From positions 806,001-870,000 of the forward strand of contig JADLSH010000231.1 in NCBI GenBank assembly GCA_016169945.1: a stretch of DNA of 64,000 nt, in the 5' to 3' direction. The notes under the pieces are model-generated. The model saw only the letters and a list, made by a program, of their open reading frames with translations. It was not told the origin of the DNA and did no database searches. This stretch comes from Trachythela sp. YZ-2020 (Eukaryota; Cnidaria; Anthozoa; Malacalcyonacea; Clavulariidae). Positions 57,573 to 64,000 of the stretch are shown one piece after another. The position numbers were made by a program, and so were the translations under genes. Positions within the stretch are counted from its first letter, which is position 1; each line of letters starts with the position of its first letter.

Positions 57573-58970
57573 TTAGCGAAGTTGAGGTGGTGGCTGAGCT
57601 GGAATTCCTATCGCGGAGTATGATCGGAGGGGAGGAACTGATATATCCATTAGTGGTCTTGGAAAGAACATAGGTCCCCATGGGTACGGATGGTTGCCCA
57701 GACATCTCGGTGGTAGATTCATATAAGTACTTGGTGGCATTAACGCATTCTCTCGAAATAAAAAAGGCTGCATGCTTTCTAAAAAAGGGTGCCTATCATT
57801 GTATTGGGTGTTTGCTGAGGGTTGATCACCAGACATGGAGGGAAATTGACGGTTATGGGAAAAATCGCATGAAGTTCCTTTATTGCAAAACCCCTTTTTA
57901 CGCAAGAACGGGCAAAACACCGCATCTTTTGGTATATTGGGGAGTTGACAATCTTCATAGTTATTAACTTTATTTGAATGGGAAAAGTCACACCTATCGC
58001 CTTTTAAACACCAACCGCGTCGCGAAATAAAAGGGCACGGAATATTACTTTTTCGTGTTGGTAGTTGAGGAATGTTATTATTATTAGGACAGTTTCCCGT
58101 TCGAACCGGAGAATTACGTGGAGGGTCTAGATTCACAGATTGATTGTGTACGTGGGATAGAATAGTTGAATCGTTAACTACAAATAAGGAATTGATGCTT
58201 TCATCCGGAGTTAATGAAGTTTGCAGTTGCGATTGGGGAATTGGATCTACGCTAATTAAGGTAGAATCAATTACGGTACGACTGGGCATTTCATCATTTA
58301 TATTCATGTTCGATGAAGCTCCGCTACTTAAGTCTTGAGAATGTGCGTGGGATAATATAATTGAATCGTTAACTACAGGTGAGGGATTAATGCTTTCGTC
58401 AGGAGTTAATGAAGCTTGCAATTGCAATTGGGGGTTCCCAATTGGGGGATTAATTTGTCTTAGATTAATAATCTCCTCTTCTTGACTTTTAACTTTAGCC
58501 TCTAGGTCTGTTTGATTTAGTTGTATTAAATTAATAGTAGACTCAAGGGCGATCAGTTTTCGATGAGAAACAGAGTCCGATTGTAAAATTGCTATATCTA
58601 ATTTGATTCCCTCTATCTCTGCAATGAAAGCAGCATCAGAACACCTACAGCCCATTTGATTATTAACATCTAGTAATACGCTTGACTGACCGGTATTTGA
58701 GGCAGACGTTTCTGAACCTTCCTCGTTTTGTCTCCATATCTGTTTACATAACTCCTTCACAATAAAAGTCGCCTTCTCTCCGTTAAAACCCAACACGTTT
58801 TTATTCTTCCTCCATGTTATAGTTGCCTTCTCTCCCGTAAATAGTTTTTTGTCGCTACCAGGATGCGACCAAGTGCCTTCAAGATGTAGTTCATCGCTGA
58901 CAAATTCTTTCAATGATTCAAAATCCCCCGTCCACGCAAAGGCCAAATTTTCACTAAGAACTCTTGCCAT
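57573..58970 (-). CDS. LINE-H ORF1: RNA-binding type protein with two CCCH zinc fingers
   Basis: An intact 465-residue frame from an ATG at 58970. In order it has an N-terminal domain (residues 6-76) with WTGDFESLKEFV, GTWSHPGSDKKLF and ITWRKNKNVLGF, the same domain found decayed at 40.6 kb. A predicted coiled coil follows at about 112-172. A Ser/Asn-rich middle contains two near-copies of SLTPDESIN..VVNDS..LSH (from about 187 and 252). Two C-X8-C-X5-C-X3-H fingers follow (C312, C321, C327, H331 and C353, C362, C368, H372), then a Pro-rich C-terminus. ORF1 proteins of LINEs bind element RNA, and CCCH fingers plus a coiled coil fit that role and self-association. The ORF2 start overlaps or closely follows its end. 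It is the most intact LINE protein in the window. Confidence 0.9.
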   Translation of the reverse strand: MARVLSENLAFAWTGDFESLKEFVSDELHLEGTWSHPGSDKKLFTGEKATITWRKNKNVLGFNGEKATFIVKELCKQIWRQNEEGSETSASNTGQSSVLLDVNNQMGCRCSDAAFIAEIEGIKLDIAILQSDSVSHRKLIALESTINLIQLNQTDLEAKVKSQEEEIINLRQINPPIGNPQLQLQASLTPDESINPSPVVNDSIILSHAHSQDLSSGASSNMNINDEMPSRTVIDSTLISVDPIPQSQLQTSLTPDESINSLFVVNDSTILSHVHNQSVNLDPPRNSPVRTGNCPNNNNIPQLPTRKSNIPCPFISRRGWCLKGDRCDFSHSNKVNNYEDCQLPNIPKDAVFCPFLRKKGFCNKGTSCDFSHNRQFPSMSGDQPSANTQYNDRHPFLESMQPFLFRENALMPPSTYMNLPPRCLGNHPYPWGPMFFPRPLMDISVPPLRSYSAIGIPAQPPPQLR

Positions 58971-59073
58971 AAGCAAAAAGTAAGCTTTAAAATGATATCA
59001 GTCGTTTATAAATAAATATATACTTGATCAATGAATAAAAATCAGGAGCTCGAATATGCACGTCTTACTCAAC

Positions 59074-59099
59074 ACTCGGTTCACATATGTGAACCGAGT
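59074..59099. repeat. Perfect 26 bp palindrome at the LINE-H 5' end
   Basis: Half-site ACTCGGTTCACAT is followed directly by its exact complement with no loop. It lies about 105 bases upstream of the ORF1 ATG, next to the 85 bp hairpin. Confidence 0.95.
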
Positions 59100-59100
59100 C

Positions 59101-59185
59101 ATAAAGAATGAAGTGCTTGAGGCAATTGCTCTAGTATGAGTCGACCTCATACTAGAGCAATTGCCTCAAGCACTTCATTCTTTAT
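59101..59185. repeat. Perfect hairpin, 40 bp stems and 5 bp loop
   Basis: Bases 59101-59140 and 59146-59185 are exact reverse complements around TCGAC. The right stem includes the A2-B2 junction of the Ngaro-like element: its CTCATACTAGAGCAATTGCC also occurs next to B1 (about 60397-60416). The left stem is therefore the added inverted copy, at the LINE-H 5' junction. Confidence 0.95.
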
Positions 59186-59874
59186 TTAAAATTCAAAATC
59201 ATATAACTAACATTCTTATACGTTTACAAAACATATCATTTCCACATAACTAATACTTGTCTGTATTAAGTGTGCATAAACCGTTAGCGTCAACGAAGAT
59301 ACAAGTCTGGTAAGTTCAATGTTGCTGGTAATTCAATATCGGCTTGCGGTAGCAGGATTGTTCCATGCGGAAGTGTAAGATTTAGCGTTCTCGATACTTG
59401 AATGTTATTTTGATAACCAAGAACCACATAAGTCATGACATACCGTAGTTAAACGATACCAATTTAGGATGATATTGCCAAGTACAATCTCGTTGCATAC
59501 GCCAAAAGGCCGGTGCATGGGAGGTGGGTGGGTGTCGATTTTTTGCAAGTCTTTACTGCTCGCAATCTTAGTAAGAATGATACTGCCAGATGAGGTTAAC
59601 ACAGATATCTGCCAGTTTGGTTAACTATAGTACCATTGTTAGTTATGAATAGGTCAAACATAGTAGTTTGGACAATAATTAATAAACGATACTGGGCGCA
59701 GTAGCCTACGGGTTTGGCAAGCAAATAATGGAAGTCTGTGATAGAGTCTTCCTTTGTTGAGACAATAGTAGCGTTCAGGTAGGCTTTACAAAGACAGACT
59801 AGTCCAGTCTAACTTTAAGTCTAGTGCGTTTAGTATCGTCCATTAACCATAATTTTTACTTGTAAAAATTGCCT
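59168..59874 (-). repeat. Putative A2 repeat of the Ngaro-like element
   Basis: This lies between B1 and B2, the position of A2 in the A1-ORFs-B1-A2-B2 plan of split direct repeats. Its partner A1 would be beyond the right edge of the window, so the assignment rests on position only. No ORF of note is present. Confidence 0.55.
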
Positions 59875-60417
59875 TTAATGTCCTCAACATATGTCTGTAT
59901 ATATGCTGAAATATTAAACAAATAACGCGCAGTAAATGAAACAATATTTTGTGGGGTTATGGAAGTCTGGGACAACTGCTCTATATTTTGGTTTGTCTGC
60001 GAAGAGCTGAGTGCTGAGCGGTTCCCAGGGTATATACTCGTAGTAGAAAAGCTGGGTCTTGAGGAAAGTCGATTAGGACATATACTGATTTCCAGCTAGG
60101 TCCCAATCTGCCCAAGACATATACTTTTACCGCGCGGATTTTGAGCTGGATCCTGAGTAAAGGCGGCTAGAACATCTACTCACTTTTGGAGCTGGGTCCT
60201 AGTCTGCCCTGCAGGACATATACTCTGAGCTAGACCCTGGGAATATGATCAAGGAAATATTTATTAGAAGTCTGATCTGGCTTAGTACATATACTCATAT
60301 GCAGAAATCAAAGCGATTTTTGTAAATAAAATTGGCTTTAAGCCAGGTTGCCAAATTCCGTAAAGAAAACGTGAGGTCTATGGTAAAATTGCGACCTCAT
60401 ACTAGAGCAATTGCCTC
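59875..60417 (-). repeat. B1 repeat of the Ngaro-like element, with internal ACATATACT motifs
   Basis: Direct copy of B2 (53961-54430 plus 59142-59167). It contains about six spaced variants of the word ACATATACT at intervals of roughly 35-60 bp, several preceded by a GAGCTGGGTCCT-type word. It starts right after the recombinase gene; a short hairpin (ATCACACAC with GTGTGTGTGAT) at about 60422-60445 separates the two. Confidence 0.85.
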
Positions 60418-60478
60418 CACAATCACACACCAATAGTGTGTGTGATCCCCATAGACTGAAACACAACGAGTCTTCATC

Positions 60479-61465
60479 TTACTCCGCAATCAATCGCTTT
60501 GAAACGTCTGCAAGGACATTGATTGGCGTACGAATATATCGGAGGTAACAATCGGAAGACCATCTTCCTAGCGTTTGAATAAGCCAATGAGGTAAACTCT
60601 GGGAGGCGGCTGTGGTAGCCGCTCCGATTCTAAAGCTGTGGCCTGCATAGTGTGCAGTGTTGTAACCACCTTGAGCCAAAAGTGGGCGTAGTTCTTTAGT
60701 AAATTGACTACGTGATAAAGGAACACCGGTCGAATAGCAAAACAATGGTCCCGCATGGCCCGAAGATGGACGTGAGAGGTAGGTTTGAAGAGCCCTTACT
60801 GGACAGTATATACTAGAATTGCTGTCAATGGTTATCGTGGCTGAAGATCGAAATGGGTCAGTCTTTGAAGCTTTAATTCGGAGTTGCAAAAATACCTATT
60901 TATCCCGTTTTTCATTATGAAAACTTACATCTGATCGGCTAAGGTGAGTTGAGGAATTGAAAGGACCGGAGCAAGTCATTTCACCAATCCGCAAAAATCC
61001 AAAAAATGCTATGGAAATAGATGCCCAAATCATGATTTCATCGTGCGTTGGTAATGTTCGTGAGTGTAATATGCGGTAAAAAAGTTTGAGATGGTCTAAT
61101 GTAATTGGTAAGCGTGTCCTTGTGGACAATCCTTTAACTCGCTTTATACCCCGTAAAATATAATGTAGACGTTGAAATTTGGCGATGGGGAGATCATAGC
61201 CATTAACCAAATGCATATGGCGAACTGCGGCGAGATAAACTTTTATGGTGTCCGAATTTACTGTCTTAGCGAGAAAAACAGCAAAATAAACAAGAATAGT
61301 TTCCGTAGTTGGCAGGAGAGACACATGCTTGTATATATGAAATTGGTAGTAAAAATTATTAAACTGTTTTTCACCACTGCTATAAGTTTTAATCGTACCT
61401 TGAGCTAACGAGGCAATTTGATAACGACGTAAATCAGCGTCTAAAGACGAGAAAGTTCCTCTGGT
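60479..61465 (-). pseudogene. Tyrosine recombinase of the Ngaro-like element, one in-frame TAG
   Basis: The enzyme would insert the circular DNA copy by site-specific recombination. The frame opens upstream of the RT stop. It reads LDADLRRYQIASLAQGTIKT and YSSGEKQFNNFYYQFH (SAM-like N-terminal core-binding domain), then VYLAAVRHMHLVNGYDLPI. The catalytic domain has FFGFLRIGEM (first Arg), AGHSFRIGAATTAA (His and second Arg) and LGRWSSDCYLRYIR (Tyr). All four catalytic residues are therefore present. A single TAG at about 60896 splits the frame between NEKRDK and VFLQLRIKASKTD; both halves are in the same frame. Length without the stop is about 320 residues, normal for the family. No start ATG is obvious, so it may be translated by readthrough or frameshift from the RT ORF. 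Confidence 0.9.
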
Positions 61466-63402
61466 AGAGGTTGGTCTGCATGAGGTGCTAGCCGCCGAAA
61501 TCTGGTTTGCTGAAAACGGGAAATAGAATCAGCAATGTCATTATAATGACCTGGAACATGCAAGGCTTTGAAATAAAAGTTATACTTCAGGGTTTGCAAG
61601 GTTAGAGCACGCACCAAATCCATAATGCGAGGACTTTTGGAACGTTTTGAATTAATTATGGAAACCACAGCCTGGTTATCGCAATAAAACACAATCCGTT
61701 TTTGAGCCCACAAATTTCCCCATATGTATGAAGCTACCACAATGGCATAGAGCTCTTGCCAGTCAATGCTTATGTTTTTTGTCTCAAGTGTTTGGTGAGG
61801 GAACCATTTACCCTGAAACCACTGGTTGTGGAAAATCCCCCCGAAACCAAGGGTACCAGAAGCATCGGTATAGAGAGAAAGTGTTGTAGAATTCTCCCAG
61901 AAAGAGTTTAGAAATAAACTTGTCCCATTCCAGTCCTTAAGAAAAATTTGCCACATTTTAACATCTTCACGAAAACCATTTGTCAAGCGAATAGGGTGAT
62001 GTGGTTTGGAGACCCCCCGTGTAAGGTGTATGATACGTTGGAGAAAAGCACGACCGGGGGAAATTACTTTGCATGCAAAATTTAATGTCCCAATTAGTGA
62101 TTGAAGCTCTTGGAGTGTAGCAGACTTTTTTGTGTGCCAGGAATTGAAATCAGCAAATAGACGACTCAATTTATCGGCTGGAAGACGAGCCTCCATTTTC
62201 TGTGAATCAAGGATAATGCCTAAAAATTCTATAATAAGGCTGGGTCTTTCCGTTTTATGTTCTGCAATAGGAACACCTAGCGTGTTAAATGTTAACAGCA
62301 TGCTAGAAAGGCTACTTTGGCAGGCTTGAAAAGGCGGTCCAGTTTGGCCCGGTGGTTCCATTATTAGAAAATCGTCTAAGATGTGCCCCACATAACTTAT
62401 AAAACACTTGTTGAATAAAATCCACTCAAGCGCATCCGAAAGTTGGTTAAAAATATACGGCGCACTACGCAGACCAAATGGCAACACTTTATCAAAATAA
62501 TAGAAATTGTTCCAGTACATGCCTAATAGTTCCCAGTCGTCAGGATGAACAGGGAATTGACGAAAAGCAGACTCTATGTCAGTTTTAGCAAGATAAGTGC
62601 CTCTGCCTAATCGGATCAAAGCCGCAATAGCGTCGTCGATTTTAATGTACTGCAATGAAAAATCGTCTTTCTCAATAAAATAATTGATTGATTCGCCCGT
62701 TTTTGGAAACGAGAGGTGGAAAATGGTTCGAAATTTATCCGAATGCTTTTTAGGTACAATGCCAATTGGCAAAACCTGTAAATTAGCAAATGGTGGATTG
62801 GTGAAAGGACCGGCTGTGCGTCCAAGAGCAACTTCCTTAGCCAAGTTACTCGAAACAATAGTTGGATTGTCAATGGCAGATTTAAGGTTTTTTTCAAATT
62901 TGGACATGCGAGGACCATCGTAACCGAGGCGAGCACCGAAACGCAAGTCTGAACAGAGTTTCAAAACGAATGATAAATCGGGATGCCCACGGAGAGCATC
63001 TTCAAGCGCGTCAACGCGAATTGGCGTAACTATAGTATTATCTAAATGTATTGAATTACTGTTATTATATATACTAGAGTTAAAATTAACAGTTCTATTT
63101 TCTGGTGGTCTTCTTGGAGCTACGGTCAGATTTCGAGGGGTGGTCTTCGTTAAGATCGTTTTCCTCACGGGATTGTGTACATTGGTACCCAGGATGTTTT
63201 CCCCCACAGCCAAATCGGTTACATCGGTGAGTGTAGGGGCAATTGGGTCGAAATGGGCAAGGTCTACCCCTGTTATAGCTGTGGCAAATTCCGTCCCTCG
63301 CTGCCCCAGCTCTGTTTGAGGGTTCATTTGAAAAAAGAGAATAATCCTCGCGCAACTGAGTGGAACTAGCCGTGAAAATACGTAACCATAATTGCGTGTC
63401 AA
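61441..63402 (-). CDS. Reverse transcriptase / RNase H of the Ngaro-like element
   Basis: An uninterrupted frame of up to 653 codons; the first in-frame ATG lies near 63327. It overlaps the gag ORF by about 300 bases in the +1 frame, so either frameshifting or internal initiation is needed. The RT region has VLPIGIVPKKHSDKFRTIFH, GTYLAKTDIESAFRQFPVHP, KVLPFGLRSAPYIFNQL and the catalytic ILDDFLIM. The RNase H region has YTDASGTLGFGGIF (Asp), DWQELYAIVVA (Glu), VFYCDNQAVVSIIN (Asp) and HVPGHYNDIADSISR (Asp). RT of this type copies the element RNA and RNase H degrades it. LDDF in place of YVDD is normal for the DIRS order. All expected catalytic residues are visible. Confidence 0.94.
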   Translation of the reverse strand: MTRNYGYVFSRLVPLSCARIILFFQMNPQTELGQRGTEFATAITGVDLAHFDPIAPTLTDVTDLAVGENILGTNVHNPVRKTILTKTTPRNLTVAPRRPPENRTVNFNSSIYNNSNSIHLDNTIVTPIRVDALEDALRGHPDLSFVLKLCSDLRFGARLGYDGPRMSKFEKNLKSAIDNPTIVSSNLAKEVALGRTAGPFTNPPFANLQVLPIGIVPKKHSDKFRTIFHLSFPKTGESINYFIEKDDFSLQYIKIDDAIAALIRLGRGTYLAKTDIESAFRQFPVHPDDWELLGMYWNNFYYFDKVLPFGLRSAPYIFNQLSDALEWILFNKCFISYVGHILDDFLIMEPPGQTGPPFQACQSSLSSMLLTFNTLGVPIAEHKTERPSLIIEFLGIILDSQKMEARLPADKLSRLFADFNSWHTKKSATLQELQSLIGTLNFACKVISPGRAFLQRIIHLTRGVSKPHHPIRLTNGFREDVKMWQIFLKDWNGTSLFLNSFWENSTTLSLYTDASGTLGFGGIFHNQWFQGKWFPHQTLETKNISIDWQELYAIVVASYIWGNLWAQKRIVFYCDNQAVVSIINSKRSKSPRIMDLVRALTLQTLKYNFYFKALHVPGHYNDIADSISRFQQTRFRRLAPHADQPLPEELSRL

Positions 63403-64000
63403 TGTTGGCCCACGACAGTGTTCGCCAAGCGGCTGCTTTATAGCGAAATTTATGGTCGTAGATACACCAACCTAGTCCGCCATGCGTTTTTGCCGCATGA
63501 CGGATAGTTTCCATATACTGTAATAGTTCAGAGGCACGATTCGGGAATTTTTGTACAATTATAAGCATATACGTGTTGAAAGCGGTTGTCCATTCTTCAA
63601 TGTTAGTTAGCACCTGAGGCTTGCGAGGTGTTAACGAGATTCCCGTAGAGGAAATTGTAAAACCCACGTTGTCGGGATAATCGGAACCAACATTTGACTT
63701 ATTTAAATTTTTTGGCAATAATCTAGCAATCTCAAAAAACTCACCACTTTCGATGTCACGAACATATTTGCTTGGAATCTCAGGCGTGAATCCCCCATCT
63801 GCTTGCTGGTTCGAGGCAACGGGCGCATGCGATGAAGTCGAAGGTTGCTGGAGTTCGCTGGAACTTAAAATTGGGAATTGTCCAAGCTGTCCTAGCCTTT
63901 CGAGTGACGTTGGTGGTGGTGGGTTTCTTGTCTGGTCATCTACACGAGCCGTAGTTGTTGTGGCATGTTGGGCATCGAAAAATGATGCGATCGACTGTGA
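63095..64000 (-). CDS. Gag-like protein of the Ngaro-like element (5' partial)
   Basis: The frame is open from the right window edge to a stop at 63095, at least 301 codons. The N-terminal visible part is Gln/Pro/Ser-rich. Next comes PSKYVRDIESGEFFEIARLL, a phrase typical of Ngaro/DIRS gag (lysine or arginine, then x-I-x-x-GEF-x-x-x-x-LLP). The middle has a helical block ending WANIDTQLWLRIF. Near the C-terminus a Cys/His-rich region (CHSYNRGRPCPFRPNCPYTH, then C..FGCGGKHPGYQC) can bind zinc, followed by a highly charged tail. It would package the element RNA. The start codon lies outside the window. Confidence 0.85.
   Translation of the reverse strand, partial: SQSIASFFDAQHATTTTARVDDQTRNPPPPTSLERLGQLGQFPILSSSELQQPSTSSHAPVASNQQADGGFTPEIPSKYVRDIESGEFFEIARLLPKNLNKSNVGSDYPDNVGFTISSTGISLTPRKPQVLTNIEEWTTAFNTYMLIIVQKFPNRASELLQYMETIRHAAKTHGGLGWCIYDHKFRYKAAAWRTLSWANIDTQLWLRIFTASSTQLREDYSLFSNEPSNRAGAARDGICHSYNRGRPCPFRPNCPYTHRCNRFGCGGKHPGYQCTQSREENDLNEDHPSKSDRSSKKTTRK

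Larger units (their letters stand above)
54431..59141 (-). mobile_element. LINE-H: near full-length CCCH-type non-LTR retrotransposon in the B2 repeat
   Basis: From 5' to 3' on the minus strand it has a palindromic leader, ORF1 (58970-57573), ORF2 endonuclease (about 57390-56050) and RT (about 56045-54674), and a short 3' UTR ending in (ATT)n repeats (54431-54470). Comparison with B1 shows the target lost about 10 bp (GGTAAAATTG) instead of being duplicated. A 40 bp inverted copy of the flank sits at the 5' junction. Confidence 0.92.
59875..64000 (-). mobile_element. Ngaro-like tyrosine-recombinase retrotransposon (5' end beyond window)
   Basis: Gene order on the minus strand is gag, RT/RNase H, tyrosine recombinase, then B1, A2 and (interrupted by LINE-H) B2 down to 53961. 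Tyrosine recombinase instead of integrase places it in the DIRS order. No Dam-type methyltransferase lies between RNase H and recombinase, and the termini are split direct repeats rather than inverted ones; both fit Ngaro better than DIRS proper. Only one nonsense codon is seen in the three genes. Confidence 0.88.

Noticed and set aside
58970..58976. Two extra residues before the ORF1 ATG of LINE-H.
   Set aside because: They start at TTG; the ATG at 58970 is the credible start.
53961..60417. The two B repeats could be LTRs of one element flanking 54431-59874.
   Set aside because: The sequence between them includes a complete LINE with its own tail, and no gag-pol of an LTR element. Position after a tyrosine recombinase fits split direct repeats better.

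Overview
This window is animal (metazoan) nuclear DNA, AT-rich and almost entirely built from transposable elements. The types seen are non-LTR retrotransposons with endonuclease and reverse transcriptase (RT) remnants, a tyrosine-recombinase retrotransposon of the Ngaro/DIRS order, MULE-like and hAT-like non-autonomous DNA elements with clean target-site duplications, foldback elements and many minisatellites. There is no operon structure and no recognisable rRNA, tRNA or CRISPR. The mix (CR1-type LINE with an SGNH esterase domain, CCCH-zinc-finger LINE ORF1s, Ngaro) fits a marine invertebrate such as a sponge, cnidarian or mollusc; the sequence alone does not decide which.

Left third (1-22 kb): a ~650 bp direct duplication sits at the left edge. 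Non-LTR remnant LINE-A (about 2.65-6.74 kb) has its RT split at the FADD active site by a 2,226 bp TIR element with a 9 bp duplication. Then follow a small hAT-like MITE (7.1 kb), a foldback element (9.3-9.9 kb) and satellite-like tandem repeats (10.3-11.2 kb). LINE-B (11.2-14.7 kb) carries an SGNH-like domain, endonuclease and RT and is split by another foldback element. LINE-C (15.6-17.2 kb) is an internally deleted copy that joins endonuclease directly to the RT C-terminus. The 17.2-21.6 kb stretch is mostly featureless, with one promoter-like spot near 20.1 kb, followed by a 558 bp hAT-like MITE.

Middle (22-48 kb): the only convincing host-type gene is an intronless 421-residue MFS transporter on the minus strand (22616-23881). 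A ~2.3 kb nested palindrome follows (24.4-26.8 kb), then an inverted-repeat element holding three different minisatellites (29.1-30.3 kb). A direct segmental duplication (30.0-35.7 kb and 42.0-44.6 kb) has LINE-D inserted only in copy 1, with copy 2 keeping the empty target site. A TIR element with minisatellite arms (35.7-39.2 kb) is interrupted by LINE-E. A short decayed ORF at 40.4-40.8 kb shares a domain with the ORF1 of LINE-H. A 2,568 bp MULE-like element lies at 44.8-47.3 kb.

Right third (50-64 kb): an endonuclease fragment (LINE-F) abuts a second copy of the minisatellite-armed element, which carries LINE-G. The right end is a Ngaro-like retrotransposon on the minus strand running off the window: gag, RT/RNase H and tyrosine recombinase, followed by split direct repeats B1-A2-B2. 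Its B2 repeat is interrupted by LINE-H, a near full-length LINE with an intact CCCH ORF1 and an unusual perfect 40 bp hairpin at its 5' junction. Where flanks allow it, nesting gives relative ages: Ngaro before LINE-H, duplication before LINE-D, LINE-A before its MULE-like insert.
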